Assembly (NCBI GenBank): GCA_027624855.1
Contig: JAQBTQ010000001.1
Location: forward strand, 124,001-188,000
Reading direction: 5' to 3'
DNA from: Bacteroidota bacterium
GTDB lineage: Bacteria; Bacteroidota; Bacteroidia; Flavobacteriales_D; Sanyastnellaceae
Length of the DNA: 64,000 bases
Shown: piece after piece, positions 52,921-61,367 of the stretch
Numbering within the stretch: the stretch's first letter is position 1
Layout: every line of letters begins with the position of its first letter
Notes under the pieces: generated by a model
Told to the model about the DNA's origin: nothing
The model's database searches: none
The model's input: the letters and a program-made list of their open reading frames with translations, nothing else
Made by a program: the position numbers and the translations under genes

Positions 52921-53979
52921 TCACCTTCTCCAACTCACCATCCCACTTTCGGCGGCAATGGGAATGGCCTTTTTTTCTGAGCTACTGCCCCAGATATAAT
53001 TTGGTAAAACTTCATCGCCAAGGGCGTTTCGCAGGCTGCTCCTTAAACGAGAAACCTGTTGATTCAATCTGGCGCGATCGCCAGGGTCCAAAAGAAGCAT
53101 GAATTCGGCATGCAACGCTTCATAGGTTTTCGTTCCAATTATGCGCTGATGGATTTCTATGAGTTCATCGATGTGTTCATCCAATCGCTCATAAGGAATC
53201 CCTTCAGGGTGCTTGAGATAAAGAAGGTACAAGCAGCGCGGGGTGGCACCCGCAATTTTCAATTCACGGTCCAACCCAGTCAGCCAAATTTGCTGGCGAT
53301 CCCCTCGCACCTCAAGAGGACTCACAAGCGGCGCAACTTGCATCCTTTTGTGAAAACACAATTCCGTGCGTGCTAACTCCACCAGCTGCATGCATTGATG
53401 AAAAAAAGGCGCCGTAATACGACCGTTTTCAATGGCGGCGTTGAAGTGATGGACACACGCATCACACAAGTCTGCTGTACGTAAACGAAGTAAGATGTCC
53501 GTTTTATTTTGGCAAAAGTCCGAAATGCATCCCCGCGATTGCTGATGCGCAGCGTTCATCCACTCGTCCATGCTTCGGTGCAACATTCCTTGAATCAAAT
53601 TGCTCGCGATGATGTGCAAGGTCGGATGGACAAATCCCTTCACTGCAAATTGATCCCATCCGTCCACCATAATGCAATGATTTCCAGGACCAGTTCCTGC
53701 TCCCTCTCCAAAAGCAAAAAAGTTCGCCTCATTCTGAACGTCCGTCAACATGAACAGCGCATCGCTAGGTTCCAATTCATTTTGATTTCGCTCTTCCCTC
53801 ATCACCCGAAAAGCTTCTTCCCAACTCAACTCCAGTCCATAATCGCTTTCCTTTACTTGAACCTTTACAACACCCGCATTGATGAACGTAACGGGACCGT
53901 ATTGTCCCTGCAACAAATCCATCAGATGTTGAATCTGTTCAGCATCCACGTCCGGAGTCCGACAAATGAAAGTTCGCAT
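52921..53979 (-). CDS. Unknown protein with cysteine/histidine cluster and possible winged-helix tail
   Basis: A 352-residue cytoplasmic protein from ATG 53979. Residues about 65-185 carry FMLTDVQNEANFFAFGEG and HPTLHIIASNLIQG, followed by GCISDFCQNKTDI and ADLCDACVHHF, a four-cysteine pattern likely to bind zinc. That layout recalls archaemetzincin-like proteins, but no HExxH is present. The end (about 255-345; LYLLYLKHPEGIPYERLDEH, RLNQQVSRLRSSLRNALGD) looks like a wHTH DNA-binding domain. It could be a sensor-regulator; this is an inference. Confidence 0.65.
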   Translation of the reverse strand: MRTFICRTPDVDAEQIQHLMDLLQGQYGPVTFINAGVVKVQVKESDYGLELSWEEAFRVMREERNQNELEPSDALFMLTDVQNEANFFAFGEGAGTGPGNHCIMVDGWDQFAVKGFVHPTLHIIASNLIQGMLHRSMDEWMNAAHQQSRGCISDFCQNKTDILLRLRTADLCDACVHHFNAAIENGRITAPFFHQCMQLVELARTELCFHKRMQVAPLVSPLEVRGDRQQIWLTGLDRELKIAGATPRCLYLLYLKHPEGIPYERLDEHIDELIEIHQRIIGTKTYEALHAEFMLLLDPGDRARLNQQVSRLRSSLRNALGDEVLPNYIWGSSSEKKAIPIAAESGMVSWRR

Positions 53980-54017
53980 GGGAAGAAGGTACGAATACCT
54001 CCTCCCCATGCCAAGCT

Positions 54018-54506
54018 TCAGGCGACTTCGAAGTAGATGCGCTTGGGCATGAAGCCAAACACAAACTCGGTGACGCCACATAGCCACAATTCAAATTCGG
54101 GTTCGTCGTCGAGGGTGCACCGGTAGTCGGCGCCGTCGCCGAGGCCGTCGGGCCGGACGTAGTCCAACACGCCGGTGACGGCATTGCCGCCGCGCAAGTG
54201 CTGGGGCTCGAGGCTCAGCTGAAGCGTGATGCGCTTGTTTTCACCGGCCAGCAGGTCGAGGAGCGTGTCGGCGCCGCACACCATGGCACACGCTCCACGC
54301 GGACCGGGCCACAACGGGATATCGGCGTACCAACCGTTCTCGTCGTGCGAGAATTGTTGTTTGAGCGATCGTCCACCAGCCAGCCTCCACGGGGCGCCTT
54401 TGCCGTCTTTGATCAGCTTGTTCATCATGCCCACTTTGATGGGCGTCCACATCCGACGCACCCAGTGCTGCCGGGAAAGGAAGGGGGAAGAGGAGGACTG
54501 CAACAT
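54018..54506 (-). CDS. GC-rich orphan protein with internal beta domain
   Basis: A 162-residue protein from ATG 54506; starts at 54452 or 54428 are also possible. The middle (WYADIPLWPGPRGACAMVCG, ADTLLDLLAG) and end (EFELWLCGVTEFVFGFMPKR) are beta-like. No family could be assigned. It is very GC-rich. It follows the second palindromic motif by about 33 nt, and the cysteine-cluster gene begins 38 nt after its stop. Confidence 0.6.
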   Translation of the reverse strand: MLQSSSSPFLSRQHWVRRMWTPIKVGMMNKLIKDGKGAPWRLAGGRSLKQQFSHDENGWYADIPLWPGPRGACAMVCGADTLLDLLAGENKRITLQLSLEPQHLRGGNAVTGVLDYVRPDGLGDGADYRCTLDDEPEFELWLCGVTEFVFGFMPKRIYFEVA

Positions 54507-54538
54507 GACCGGAAGAAGGGCATTTTGATCCCCCGAAA

Positions 54539-54562
54539 TCAAGTTTCGGCAACGTTGCGGAA
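54539..54562. repeat. Palindromic intergenic motif, copy 2
   Basis: TTCGGCAACGTTGCGGAA (54545-54562) repeats the copy at 52888-52905 with one mismatch that also breaks one base pair. The shared sequence spans 24 nt, from TCAAGTTTC onward. It lies 27 nt after the stop of the S1-TPR protease gene and just before the GC-rich gene at 54018-54506. Confidence 0.6.
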
Positions 54563-54589
54563 ACGCAAAGTCACGGCTTCAAAGGCAAC

Positions 54590-56290
54590 TCACTTGAGGC
54601 CCCAGTCTTTGAGAAATTTTTTATCGCACGTTGCCTGCAGGTATGATACTACATCGTCAGCATAATCAGGATCATAGTATTCCGAGTCATAATACATCAT
54701 CAACCCTGTGAGGCAATTGACGCAACCGACACCCGCATTATCCAAGGCTATTTGAGCAAATCCCAAGGTGATAAAACTGGAGTAAACCGGAGTACGATCG
54801 CTATCTAAAAAAAACTTGATATCGTCCACAGCCTCCTCATAATTTCCCAAATCAAAATGGATTTCTGCCCTTAGATTATGGTATTCTGGGGAATCCGGAG
54901 AAGCACGCAAAGCGTTGTTGACATACTTCAAATCCTCTTCTGGATAGCCCTCTGGATTCAGCATATACAAATTGATCCACGGATCAGAAAACAGTGGCGA
55001 TTTGTCAGCCGAAGCCATAAAATAATCATAAGCGGTGCCATCGTTTCCATATTTGTAGGCGATAACGCCGGCCAGATTCAATTCAAATGAGGACAACTCG
55101 CGATCCGAGAGTTGGTTGTCCAAATGAGCAAATTGGTAATCCAACCCCATCGCTTCAATGTCTTCTCGGGTCAGAAGCAATTGCCACAGCGTCTCCAATT
55201 CCTCAATATCCGAATAATCCTCAACACGGATGCCGAGGTTTTCATCGGTGAGGGCAATGGTTTGAAACGACCAATCACCACCCAACATACCTTCCGTAAG
55301 GGAGTAGTGACTGTTCCGCTCGATTGCAGGGAAAACAAGCTTGAAAAACACCGTTTCTCCCAACTTTAAATACGTTGGATCTGATGGGCTGTCACCTATC
55401 GTCGACGACAATGCAAACACTTTGTCACCGTTTTCCAAATTGGTCAATCGGAAACTTTGTTCTTGATCATCAATCACCGTGTAGATAAAAGATTCTTCAC
55501 CATAAAGCAGCGTCGTATTTGAATACGACATATACAGCGTTGTTTTTTCATCCGTGCATTCAACGCTGTGTAAGGTCAAATTCGGCGTTTCAGTAGATCG
55601 CTTGTGAAATACATAATGGTCAGTACTCAGTCCTTTCAATGCTGACTTTGGAAAATCATCCGACATCTCAGAGGCAAATTCAATGGGTGTCAAAAAATTT
55701 AAGTTCTGACCCGACGTATTCGAAGCAGTCACCACAGCACACACTTCGCCACGCATATTCAATGCCGGACTCCCACTACTGCCGCTCGAAATGGACGCTT
55801 CGGTTTGGTAAAATTGGATCCCCTCATATTCGTAATAAGCACTGATAAGCCCTTTGCTCACGAAATTCATGTAGCCTTCTGGACAACCTATGATGAAAAT
55901 CTCTTCCCCTTTTCGAATATCGGATTCATCAAAAACAAGGCTGGTAAGTTGCGCATCTTCGGGAATACCTACTTGAAATTCAGCAAGGTCATAGTCTACT
56001 GAGGCGCGATAAATACCCGTGATTGGGAAAACCTCATTGGCTGAATTCACAGCAAAGGCATAATGCGAATACTCCAGTACATGCCAATTGGTCAAAGCGC
56101 GACCATTTTCGTCTACATAAAATCCGGTTCCCGATCCGGCAAACAATCCCGCTTCATCATAGGTCAAAATCTTGAAAACCGCTGGATCTGCATTTTCAAC
56201 CAACTCAGATAGTCCTTGGCCCAACGAGGCTGCGGTACACCCCAAAAAGAAGCCAAATAGGACGGTGATTTTAAAGATACTTCTCATCAT
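54590..56290 (-). CDS. Secreted trypsin-like (S1) protease with TPR tail
   Basis: A 566-residue protein with signal MMRSIFKITVLFGFFLGCTAAS. The protease domain (about 30-225) has a complete triad: His70 (TNWHVL), Asp101 (DYDLAEF) and Ser172 (GSSGSP). A beta-rich domain (about 235-360) precedes C-terminal TPR-like helices, about 405-530 (LNLAGVIAYKYGNDGTAYDYF, YHNLRAEIHFDLGNYEEAVD). Two late cysteines (GCVNCL) may pair. No PDZ domain is present. The TPR part implies protein binding, perhaps substrate selection. The signal's FFLGC could be a lipobox. It is on the same strand as the retropepsin gene. Confidence 0.87.
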   Translation of the reverse strand: MMRSIFKITVLFGFFLGCTAASLGQGLSELVENADPAVFKILTYDEAGLFAGSGTGFYVDENGRALTNWHVLEYSHYAFAVNSANEVFPITGIYRASVDYDLAEFQVGIPEDAQLTSLVFDESDIRKGEEIFIIGCPEGYMNFVSKGLISAYYEYEGIQFYQTEASISSGSSGSPALNMRGEVCAVVTASNTSGQNLNFLTPIEFASEMSDDFPKSALKGLSTDHYVFHKRSTETPNLTLHSVECTDEKTTLYMSYSNTTLLYGEESFIYTVIDDQEQSFRLTNLENGDKVFALSSTIGDSPSDPTYLKLGETVFFKLVFPAIERNSHYSLTEGMLGGDWSFQTIALTDENLGIRVEDYSDIEELETLWQLLLTREDIEAMGLDYQFAHLDNQLSDRELSSFELNLAGVIAYKYGNDGTAYDYFMASADKSPLFSDPWINLYMLNPEGYPEEDLKYVNNALRASPDSPEYHNLRAEIHFDLGNYEEAVDDIKFFLDSDRTPVYSSFITLGFAQIALDNAGVGCVNCLTGLMMYYDSEYYDPDYADDVVSYLQATCDKKFLKDWGLK

Positions 56291-56552
56291 TCTCGAATTT
56301 GATTCTAACCAAATAACTGCATAATTAACATTTTAAGTATTTCCCGGACCCCCCTTTCTTAACATTTCCATTCAACGCACCACACATTCCATCTTCTAAT
56401 ACCAAAATCGAAGTGGTTCGCGTTAGCAAACACAACACCCAACCCGAACCAACGTGTGGAAAGTAACTGAAAGCAAACCCGACCCCCATTTGTGCAGCAT
56501 CATTCGAGGATGCCTTCATCATGAAGAGGAGTTGACTCAGTCTGCACCACAC

Positions 56553-57002
56553 ATGCCCTTTCCTCAAAATGCTTGTTGTTTTAAATTTAAAATAGAGGGA
56601 GGAGATAAAATCCCTCTACCAATAGGGTTGCTATTTACGCTTTGGAAAGAACAAGAAGCATGGCATGGTCCCTGCGGGAATTGTCAAAATCCAACGGTCT
56701 ATGGCATTGGATGTGGAGGTATGCTTGCCACAGGCGGTGTCATTGGCTATTGCACCACCTGCGATACCCGAAACTTCTACTTTCTAGGTGGAATGGCAGC
56801 CGTGGCAAGGCAATTGGAGCAAATGATTGAGCACACGCCATATCGAATCGGTTCAGGATGTTATGGAGGATGTTTTAAAGGCCCTAAACTTCCACTCTAC
56901 CAGCGACTCCAACAACTAAAATGGCATGATCTTCCGCCACTTGAATGGTTGGATGAAGACTCCCAATCGGAGGCCCAATTGCGCGAAGCGGCTCGATCGT
57001 AG
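56553..57002 (+). CDS. Cysteine-rich orphan protein, repeated C-terminus
   Basis: A 149-residue protein. I use ATG 56553; a GTG at 56454 would add 33 residues. It has many cysteines (HGPCGNCQNP, GIGCGG, GYCTTCD, GCYGGCFKG), consistent with zinc binding, and a basic/amphipathic tail EAQLREAARS. The coding bases of the tail (56968-56992) are repeated exactly at 58659-58683. No signal is present. No family was recognised. Confidence 0.6.
   Translation: MPFPQNACCFKFKIEGGDKIPLPIGLLFTLWKEQEAWHGPCGNCQNPTVYGIGCGGMLATGGVIGYCTTCDTRNFYFLGGMAAVARQLEQMIEHTPYRIGSGCYGGCFKGPKLPLYQRLQQLKWHDLPPLEWLDEDSQSEAQLREAARS
56968..56992 (+). repeat. 25-nt exact direct repeat, copy 1
   Basis: The 25 nt CGGAGGCCCAATTGCGCGAA followed by GCGGC occur here in the 3' end of the cysteine-rich gene, and again at 58659-58683 in the same orientation and the same reading frame (EAQLREAA). 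The two copies flank the retropepsin-like gene. Confidence 0.85.
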
Positions 57003-57045
57003 AAATCATTCAGTCTGCCCGTCCATCCAACAACTTCCTCTCATC

Positions 57046-58482
57046 TCAATCAATCGATAAAATGAGTTGCTCATTGGGTTCGTCGATTTGCCAGGATGAA
57101 AACAAGCTCAGCACGCCCATTCCGCATAACATGCCGCCCTCTGGCACCACTACAACTTCAAAATCATCGATGTGACATTCCCCGATGTTTAGTGAACTCG
57201 CCTCATAAATTTCACCAGCGATGGATCTGCCGTCAGCCAAAGTAAGCGCAATGACATCCGTTGGATAAGGTGAAAGCACTCCTTTCATGCGCAATTGGCT
57301 TGCCCAGTCTTCATTGATAACCAGCTCGCTCGCGCCGGAGTCGATCAAAAAGTATTTCTGAGAATCACCTAGACCCAATTTAACCTTCCACGTACCCGCC
57401 ATTCCACGAAGTAAGGGAACATAATTCACTCCCCGGCAACCCGCAGGATGCCTGCCCGCATTCAATACGCCTTGGTTCGAATCGAATAGAAAAAGATCAC
57501 TCAAGCACGCACTGAACATCTCATTCATCACGACACTGTGTTCATCTTCCAAATCAACCATCGTCATATCCTTTTGTGCGCGCATCTCATCGAACATACA
57601 GTTACAAGCAACCTCCATTTGGGCAAATGTGACATTGGCATCATCAGCAAATGGCGTATCCATCAATTCCGTCATACAACCATGAACAAAACTTCTTCGC
57701 GACTTTTCATCCAATTCCTCAATCAACCCATGGTCACCGTGCAATTGTCCCATGGCCTCCTCAAAGGTGATTCCGCAATCGGGACAATAATCAGACCAGC
57801 AGGTTCGCATCAATTGTTCTGCTTGGGGGCTGGTGAAGTCCATCAACGCGAAAACCAAGTCAGGATCGGCTTCAACCTGATTGGCAAGACAAGAGCAATA
57901 CTTCTGAGGTTTCAATTCATCCCTCATTGAGACAGGTAAATAGACCAAGTTTTCCTCTATCGCCTGCACACAAAGGTCCAAATCGAACAAAGTTTCAGCT
58001 ACTCCATTATTTCCAGTGAACAATGCGACTTCCTCCAAAAAACCATCAAGCTCCAACACCTTAATGACAAACTCCATTAACAAATCTTCCTGTCCTTCTT
58101 CAAACAACCAAGTAGTCATCCATAACCCACCATCTTCTCCGATTTCCATACTCCAGCTCTCACAATCATACCGATTGGAATATGCCTCTAGAACGTTGAT
58201 TTGGGAAGGCAACGCATATCCAAAAACAATCACGTCGTCTTCAGCATCGATGACCGCGCCCAATTCCAAGTCAACACTCGAAAACATTCCTTGCATTACA
58301 ACCATCTGTCCCGTTTCAATCTTTTCAATTGAAACAACTTCTTCATTGAATGAATCATACAACGCTCGGAGATTCGGATGCAATGCATCTCGTTGGGCCC
58401 ATATAAACTGGCTTGGCATTGACATCCACGTGACAATCAGAGCAACTATTATCTGAGGTTTTTGCAAGCATCGCATTTTCAT
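57046..58482 (-). CDS. Retropepsin-like aspartic protease with cysteine-rich N-terminus
   Basis: A 478-residue exported protein (signal IIVALIVTWMSMPSQFIWAQ). The N-terminal 330 residues contain a repeated short Cys pattern (YCSCL, CWSDYCPDCG, VACNCMFDE), predicted to be helical. The C-terminal 120 residues form one retropepsin fold with catalytic Asp381-Ser-Gly (FLIDSGASELVI) and a flap-like GEIYEASSLNIGECHID segment. Single retropepsin domains of this kind act as homodimers. The gene is on the minus strand, with direct repeats on either side, which may indicate insertion as a unit. Confidence 0.82.
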   Translation of the reverse strand: MKMRCLQKPQIIVALIVTWMSMPSQFIWAQRDALHPNLRALYDSFNEEVVSIEKIETGQMVVMQGMFSSVDLELGAVIDAEDDVIVFGYALPSQINVLEAYSNRYDCESWSMEIGEDGGLWMTTWLFEEGQEDLLMEFVIKVLELDGFLEEVALFTGNNGVAETLFDLDLCVQAIEENLVYLPVSMRDELKPQKYCSCLANQVEADPDLVFALMDFTSPQAEQLMRTCWSDYCPDCGITFEEAMGQLHGDHGLIEELDEKSRRSFVHGCMTELMDTPFADDANVTFAQMEVACNCMFDEMRAQKDMTMVDLEDEHSVVMNEMFSACLSDLFLFDSNQGVLNAGRHPAGCRGVNYVPLLRGMAGTWKVKLGLGDSQKYFLIDSGASELVINEDWASQLRMKGVLSPYPTDVIALTLADGRSIAGEIYEASSLNIGECHIDDFEVVVVPEGGMLCGMGVLSLFSSWQIDEPNEQLILSID

Positions 58483-58654
58483 ACAGTAATATTAGCGAAA
58501 GATTTCATACCCAATCCGGCGATTGCCTTCATGACTTGAAGGAAGAAATCAGTTTGAAGTAGGCCCTTCGATATTCATACCAAAAATTGGTCTGTGGACG
58601 TTAGACTTAAAAACGACCTATCCTAAACCAAGTGAGTGTTTGACACTACACGTA

Positions 58655-58693
58655 GTGCCGGAGGCCCAATTGCGCGAAGCGGCCAAAAATTAA
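58655..58693 (+). pseudogene. Probable 3' relic of a paralog of the 56553 gene
   Basis: Twelve codons ending VPEAQLREAAKN and TAA share the repeat sequence and frame of the cysteine-rich gene's C-terminus (EAQLREAARS). No start or plausible upstream coding sequence precedes them. It looks like the end of a deleted or recombined gene, or a scar left when the retropepsin segment entered. Confidence 0.45.
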
Positions 58694-58707
58694 TATTCAT
58701 ACGTTCC

Positions 58708-59580
58708 ATGCACATTCGAAAAAATCACCCACAACAAATCATGCTATTGATGATCATCGGTCTGTTGGTCATTCTCTGCTCCTGCTCAGATCCCTGTCAA
58801 GAAGCTGTTTGCCTGAATGGAAGTGTATGCGTTGATGGAACATGCCTTTGCCAAGAGGGATACGCGGGTGAGCGATGCGATCAGTGGATTGGAACGGGAT
58901 CAGAGGCTGCAGAGGACACCTTGCCTTCCCATCGGTGTGATGCAGAAACCATAACTTACAACGATTACGAATACGCCTTGATTGAAATCGAGGGCCGGTG
59001 CTGGTTTCAAGAAGACCTCCGAACCGAACATTTTAGCAATGGAGACCCCATCCTTCGAGATCCATTCATTTCAAATTGGTGTTGGGACAATGATGAGCCT
59101 GATTTAACTCCACGGTATCTAGAGAGCTACCGAAATACGAGTTACGAGGAAGAATTTGGGCACATCTACAATGGTTATGCCGTCGTCGATGAGCGCAATA
59201 TTTGTCCGAACGGTTGGCACGTAGCGACGGATGTAGAATGGATGGAGGTCGAAATGAGTATCGGCATGCCGGAAGAGGAAGCCTTGCTGCGTGGAAGCAA
59301 TCGAGGGTTTGGGCTCCGACCCATCTTGGTCGATGAAAATTGGGGCGGAACCAATGACATCGGATTGTCCTTAAATCCTACTGGCGTAATCAGTGGTTGC
59401 GCTTACTACAACATTGAAGAGCCTGAAGAAGAGCCCGCTTGGTTGGTCTACTGGACGAGTTCCCACTACCAAACGAACTCCCTCTACACACGCAACTTTA
59501 GCAATTACGTTCATGATAACATCGTAAAAGGCACACAATCTTTAAATGATGGAGTCAATGTTCGTTGCGTGAAAGATTGA
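58708..59580 (+). CDS. Lipoprotein with EGF-like and FISUMP domain
   Basis: A 290-residue lipoprotein; ATG 58708 opens MHIRKNHPQQIMLLMIIGLL with lipobox LCSC. Residues about 28-60 form one EGF-like module (CLNGSVCVDGTCLCQEGYAGERC). The remainder is a FISUMP (Fibrobacter succinogenes major paralogous) domain: YEYALIEIEGRCWFQEDLRTEHF, NICPNGWHVATDVEW and TSSHYQTNSLYTRNF, with NVRCVKD near the end. FISUMP proteins are surface-exposed proteins of unknown activity. The subtilisin gene begins 68 nt later. Confidence 0.87.
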   Translation: MHIRKNHPQQIMLLMIIGLLVILCSCSDPCQEAVCLNGSVCVDGTCLCQEGYAGERCDQWIGTGSEAAEDTLPSHRCDAETITYNDYEYALIEIEGRCWFQEDLRTEHFSNGDPILRDPFISNWCWDNDEPDLTPRYLESYRNTSYEEEFGHIYNGYAVVDERNICPNGWHVATDVEWMEVEMSIGMPEEEALLRGSNRGFGLRPILVDENWGGTNDIGLSLNPTGVISGCAYYNIEEPEEEPAWLVYWTSSHYQTNSLYTRNFSNYVHDNIVKGTQSLNDGVNVRCVKD

Positions 59581-59648
59581 CCCGACTTTTGCTTCCCCCA
59601 ACCATTAAATTGCAAAGCACCAAACCTGCCCATCCAATCATCCTACCA

Positions 59649-61244
59649 ATGACCGTGAGATTCCGACACCTCAGCCTCTTTTGCCTTGCTAGTTGCATAT
59701 TATTCACCAGCTTCTCATTCGCTCAATCCTTGGTCGATCGATCCAATCCTTTGCCTTGGCATTATGAAGCAGTCGAAAACGACGGAATACCCGGAATCGC
59801 CCTGCCACAAGCACTCGCCTTGCTCGATTCCGATCAACCTGTGCAAAAGGTAAAAGTGGCAGTGCTCGACACGGGAGTGAACTTTGGGCATGCTGCATTG
59901 CAATCATCGGTCTACACCAATGAAGGTGAAATTCAAGGCAATGGAATCGATGATGACGGAAATGGGTACATCGACGATCGCCATGGCTGGAATTTTTTGG
60001 TCGATTCATTGGGCAACAACATTCATTACGCCCAATACGAATCCAATTATGCGCTGCATCTATATGACAGCCTGACAAGCAACAATTTACCGCTGCCTGA
60101 ATGGCTCGAGGAAATTGACATTGAGACCATTCGCACCATGTCGGAAGACACCTACGAATGGGTCGATGAATGTTGGTTTTGGACAGACATTTACATCGAA
60201 TTCAACTTTCCCTACACGGAACTTTTTGACGCCGAACCCATCGCTTTGGAACAAATTTGGTACCACCGAAAGGCGCTCGGTATCAAGGGAAAACAAAAGA
60301 AACTGCTAGAAGCCCTTATCGAAGAACAAGTCACCTTTGAAGACCTCGAATATTATGTTGGAGAGGTTCAAAAGAGCTATCGATTTTGGTTGAATCCAAA
60401 TTATAACCCGCGAGCTACCGACGAAGACGACCGATTCTATGGAAATCCCCGAAGCGCAGATGACAGCGGAGAGCACGGAACGCATGTGGCCGGGATCATC
60501 GGGGCGGGATCGATTTGGACCGAAACCAATATCGAAGCGCCCGGCATTGCCGATGGGTTTGCTGAAATCATCCCCGTTCGAGTGGTGCCCGACGGCGATG
60601 AAACGGACAAAGACGTCGCCAATGGAATCCGCTATGCGGTCGACGCCGGGGCGAAAATCATCAACATGAGTTTTGGGAAATACGTGAGCATGGATCCCGA
60701 TCGCGTCGCTGCAGCATTGCAGTATGCCGCAGAAAATGATGTGTTGGTGGTCCATGCTGCGGGCAATGAAGCGAACAACATCGACCACTACGCCTTCTAT
60801 CCCAATGCCGGCGGCTCCGACGAGATTGAAGCTTCATTCATCAATGTTGGGGCAACCGGGTGGCAATACGATGAATACCTGATTGCCAGTTTCTCGAATT
60901 ATGGAGAGCGCGAAGTGGACCTTTTCGCACCTGGCGTCAGCATTCATTCAACCAGTTCCGATGGCCTATACATCGACTTGGATGGAACGAGCATGGCAGC
61001 GCCCGTGGTTGCCGGCGTAGCCGCTATTTTGCGTGCAAATTTCCCAGAATTGACGGCGCCTGAAATCAAAGAGGTGCTCATGCAATCCGTTCACAAACCC
61101 GACTTTAACGTCGTCGTCCCCGGTGAACAATCGTTTGGTCCCGGCAGTCCCATGTCGAAATTGTGCAAAAGCGGCGGCATTGTCAATGCTCGGCAAGCCG
61201 TCCTCCGTGCCCAGGCACTCGTTGCCAAAAAATCCCAACCCTAA
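59649..61244 (+). CDS. Secreted S8 family (subtilisin-like) serine protease
   Basis: A 531-residue protease with signal HLSLFCLASCILFTSFSFAQ; ATG 59649 is chosen. The triad is complete: Asp74 (VAVLDTG), His276 (HGTHVAG) and Ser448 (GTSMAAP). The 200 residues between Asp and His are far more than the usual 30-60; residues about 110-265 are an acidic, helical insertion (PEWLEEIDIETIRTM, KKLLEALIEEQVTFEDLEYY). The insertion may control access or act as an intramolecular regulator. There is no inhibitor-I9 prodomain and no T9SS tail, so export is probably through Sec to the periplasm. It follows the FISUMP gene and could be co-transcribed with it. Confidence 0.9.
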   Translation: MTVRFRHLSLFCLASCILFTSFSFAQSLVDRSNPLPWHYEAVENDGIPGIALPQALALLDSDQPVQKVKVAVLDTGVNFGHAALQSSVYTNEGEIQGNGIDDDGNGYIDDRHGWNFLVDSLGNNIHYAQYESNYALHLYDSLTSNNLPLPEWLEEIDIETIRTMSEDTYEWVDECWFWTDIYIEFNFPYTELFDAEPIALEQIWYHRKALGIKGKQKKLLEALIEEQVTFEDLEYYVGEVQKSYRFWLNPNYNPRATDEDDRFYGNPRSADDSGEHGTHVAGIIGAGSIWTETNIEAPGIADGFAEIIPVRVVPDGDETDKDVANGIRYAVDAGAKIINMSFGKYVSMDPDRVAAALQYAAENDVLVVHAAGNEANNIDHYAFYPNAGGSDEIEASFINVGATGWQYDEYLIASFSNYGEREVDLFAPGVSIHSTSSDGLYIDLDGTSMAAPVVAGVAAILRANFPELTAPEIKEVLMQSVHKPDFNVVVPGEQSFGPGSPMSKLCKSGGIVNARQAVLRAQALVAKKSQP

Positions 61245-61324
61245 AGCATGGCGGAGCGCAAAACACAATGAACGCCAGGGCGTTGCGTTTTAAATAAAGG
61301 AATTAATCTTTCAGATATCGATTG

Positions 61325-61364
61325 GCGGAGGACCCTGAACCATTCCAGGGGTTCTCCGCTTTTT
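61325..61364 (+). terminator. Rho-independent terminator after the subtilisin gene
   Basis: A 13-14-bp GC-rich stem (GCGGAGGACCCTG and CAGGGGTTCTCCGC, with one bulge and G-T pairs) encloses a short loop and is followed by five T residues. It lies 80 nt after the stop at 61244. A smaller hairpin (AACGCC/GGCGTT) at 61271-61284 precedes it. Confidence 0.75.
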
Positions 61365-61367
61365 GCA

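Noticed and set aside
52425-53102. 225-residue plus-strand frame
   Set aside because: Open only because the region is GC-rich; it overlaps the palindromic motif and two minus-strand genes, and has no domain.
50133-54506. A known anti-phage defence system
   Set aside because: The nuclease-like and zinc-cluster genes invite the idea, but no family known to me from a described defence system is present, so no such call is made.
52882-54562. Palindromes as ordinary rho-independent terminators
   Set aside because: They have no T run and one copy has a mismatched pair, so standard termination is unlikely.
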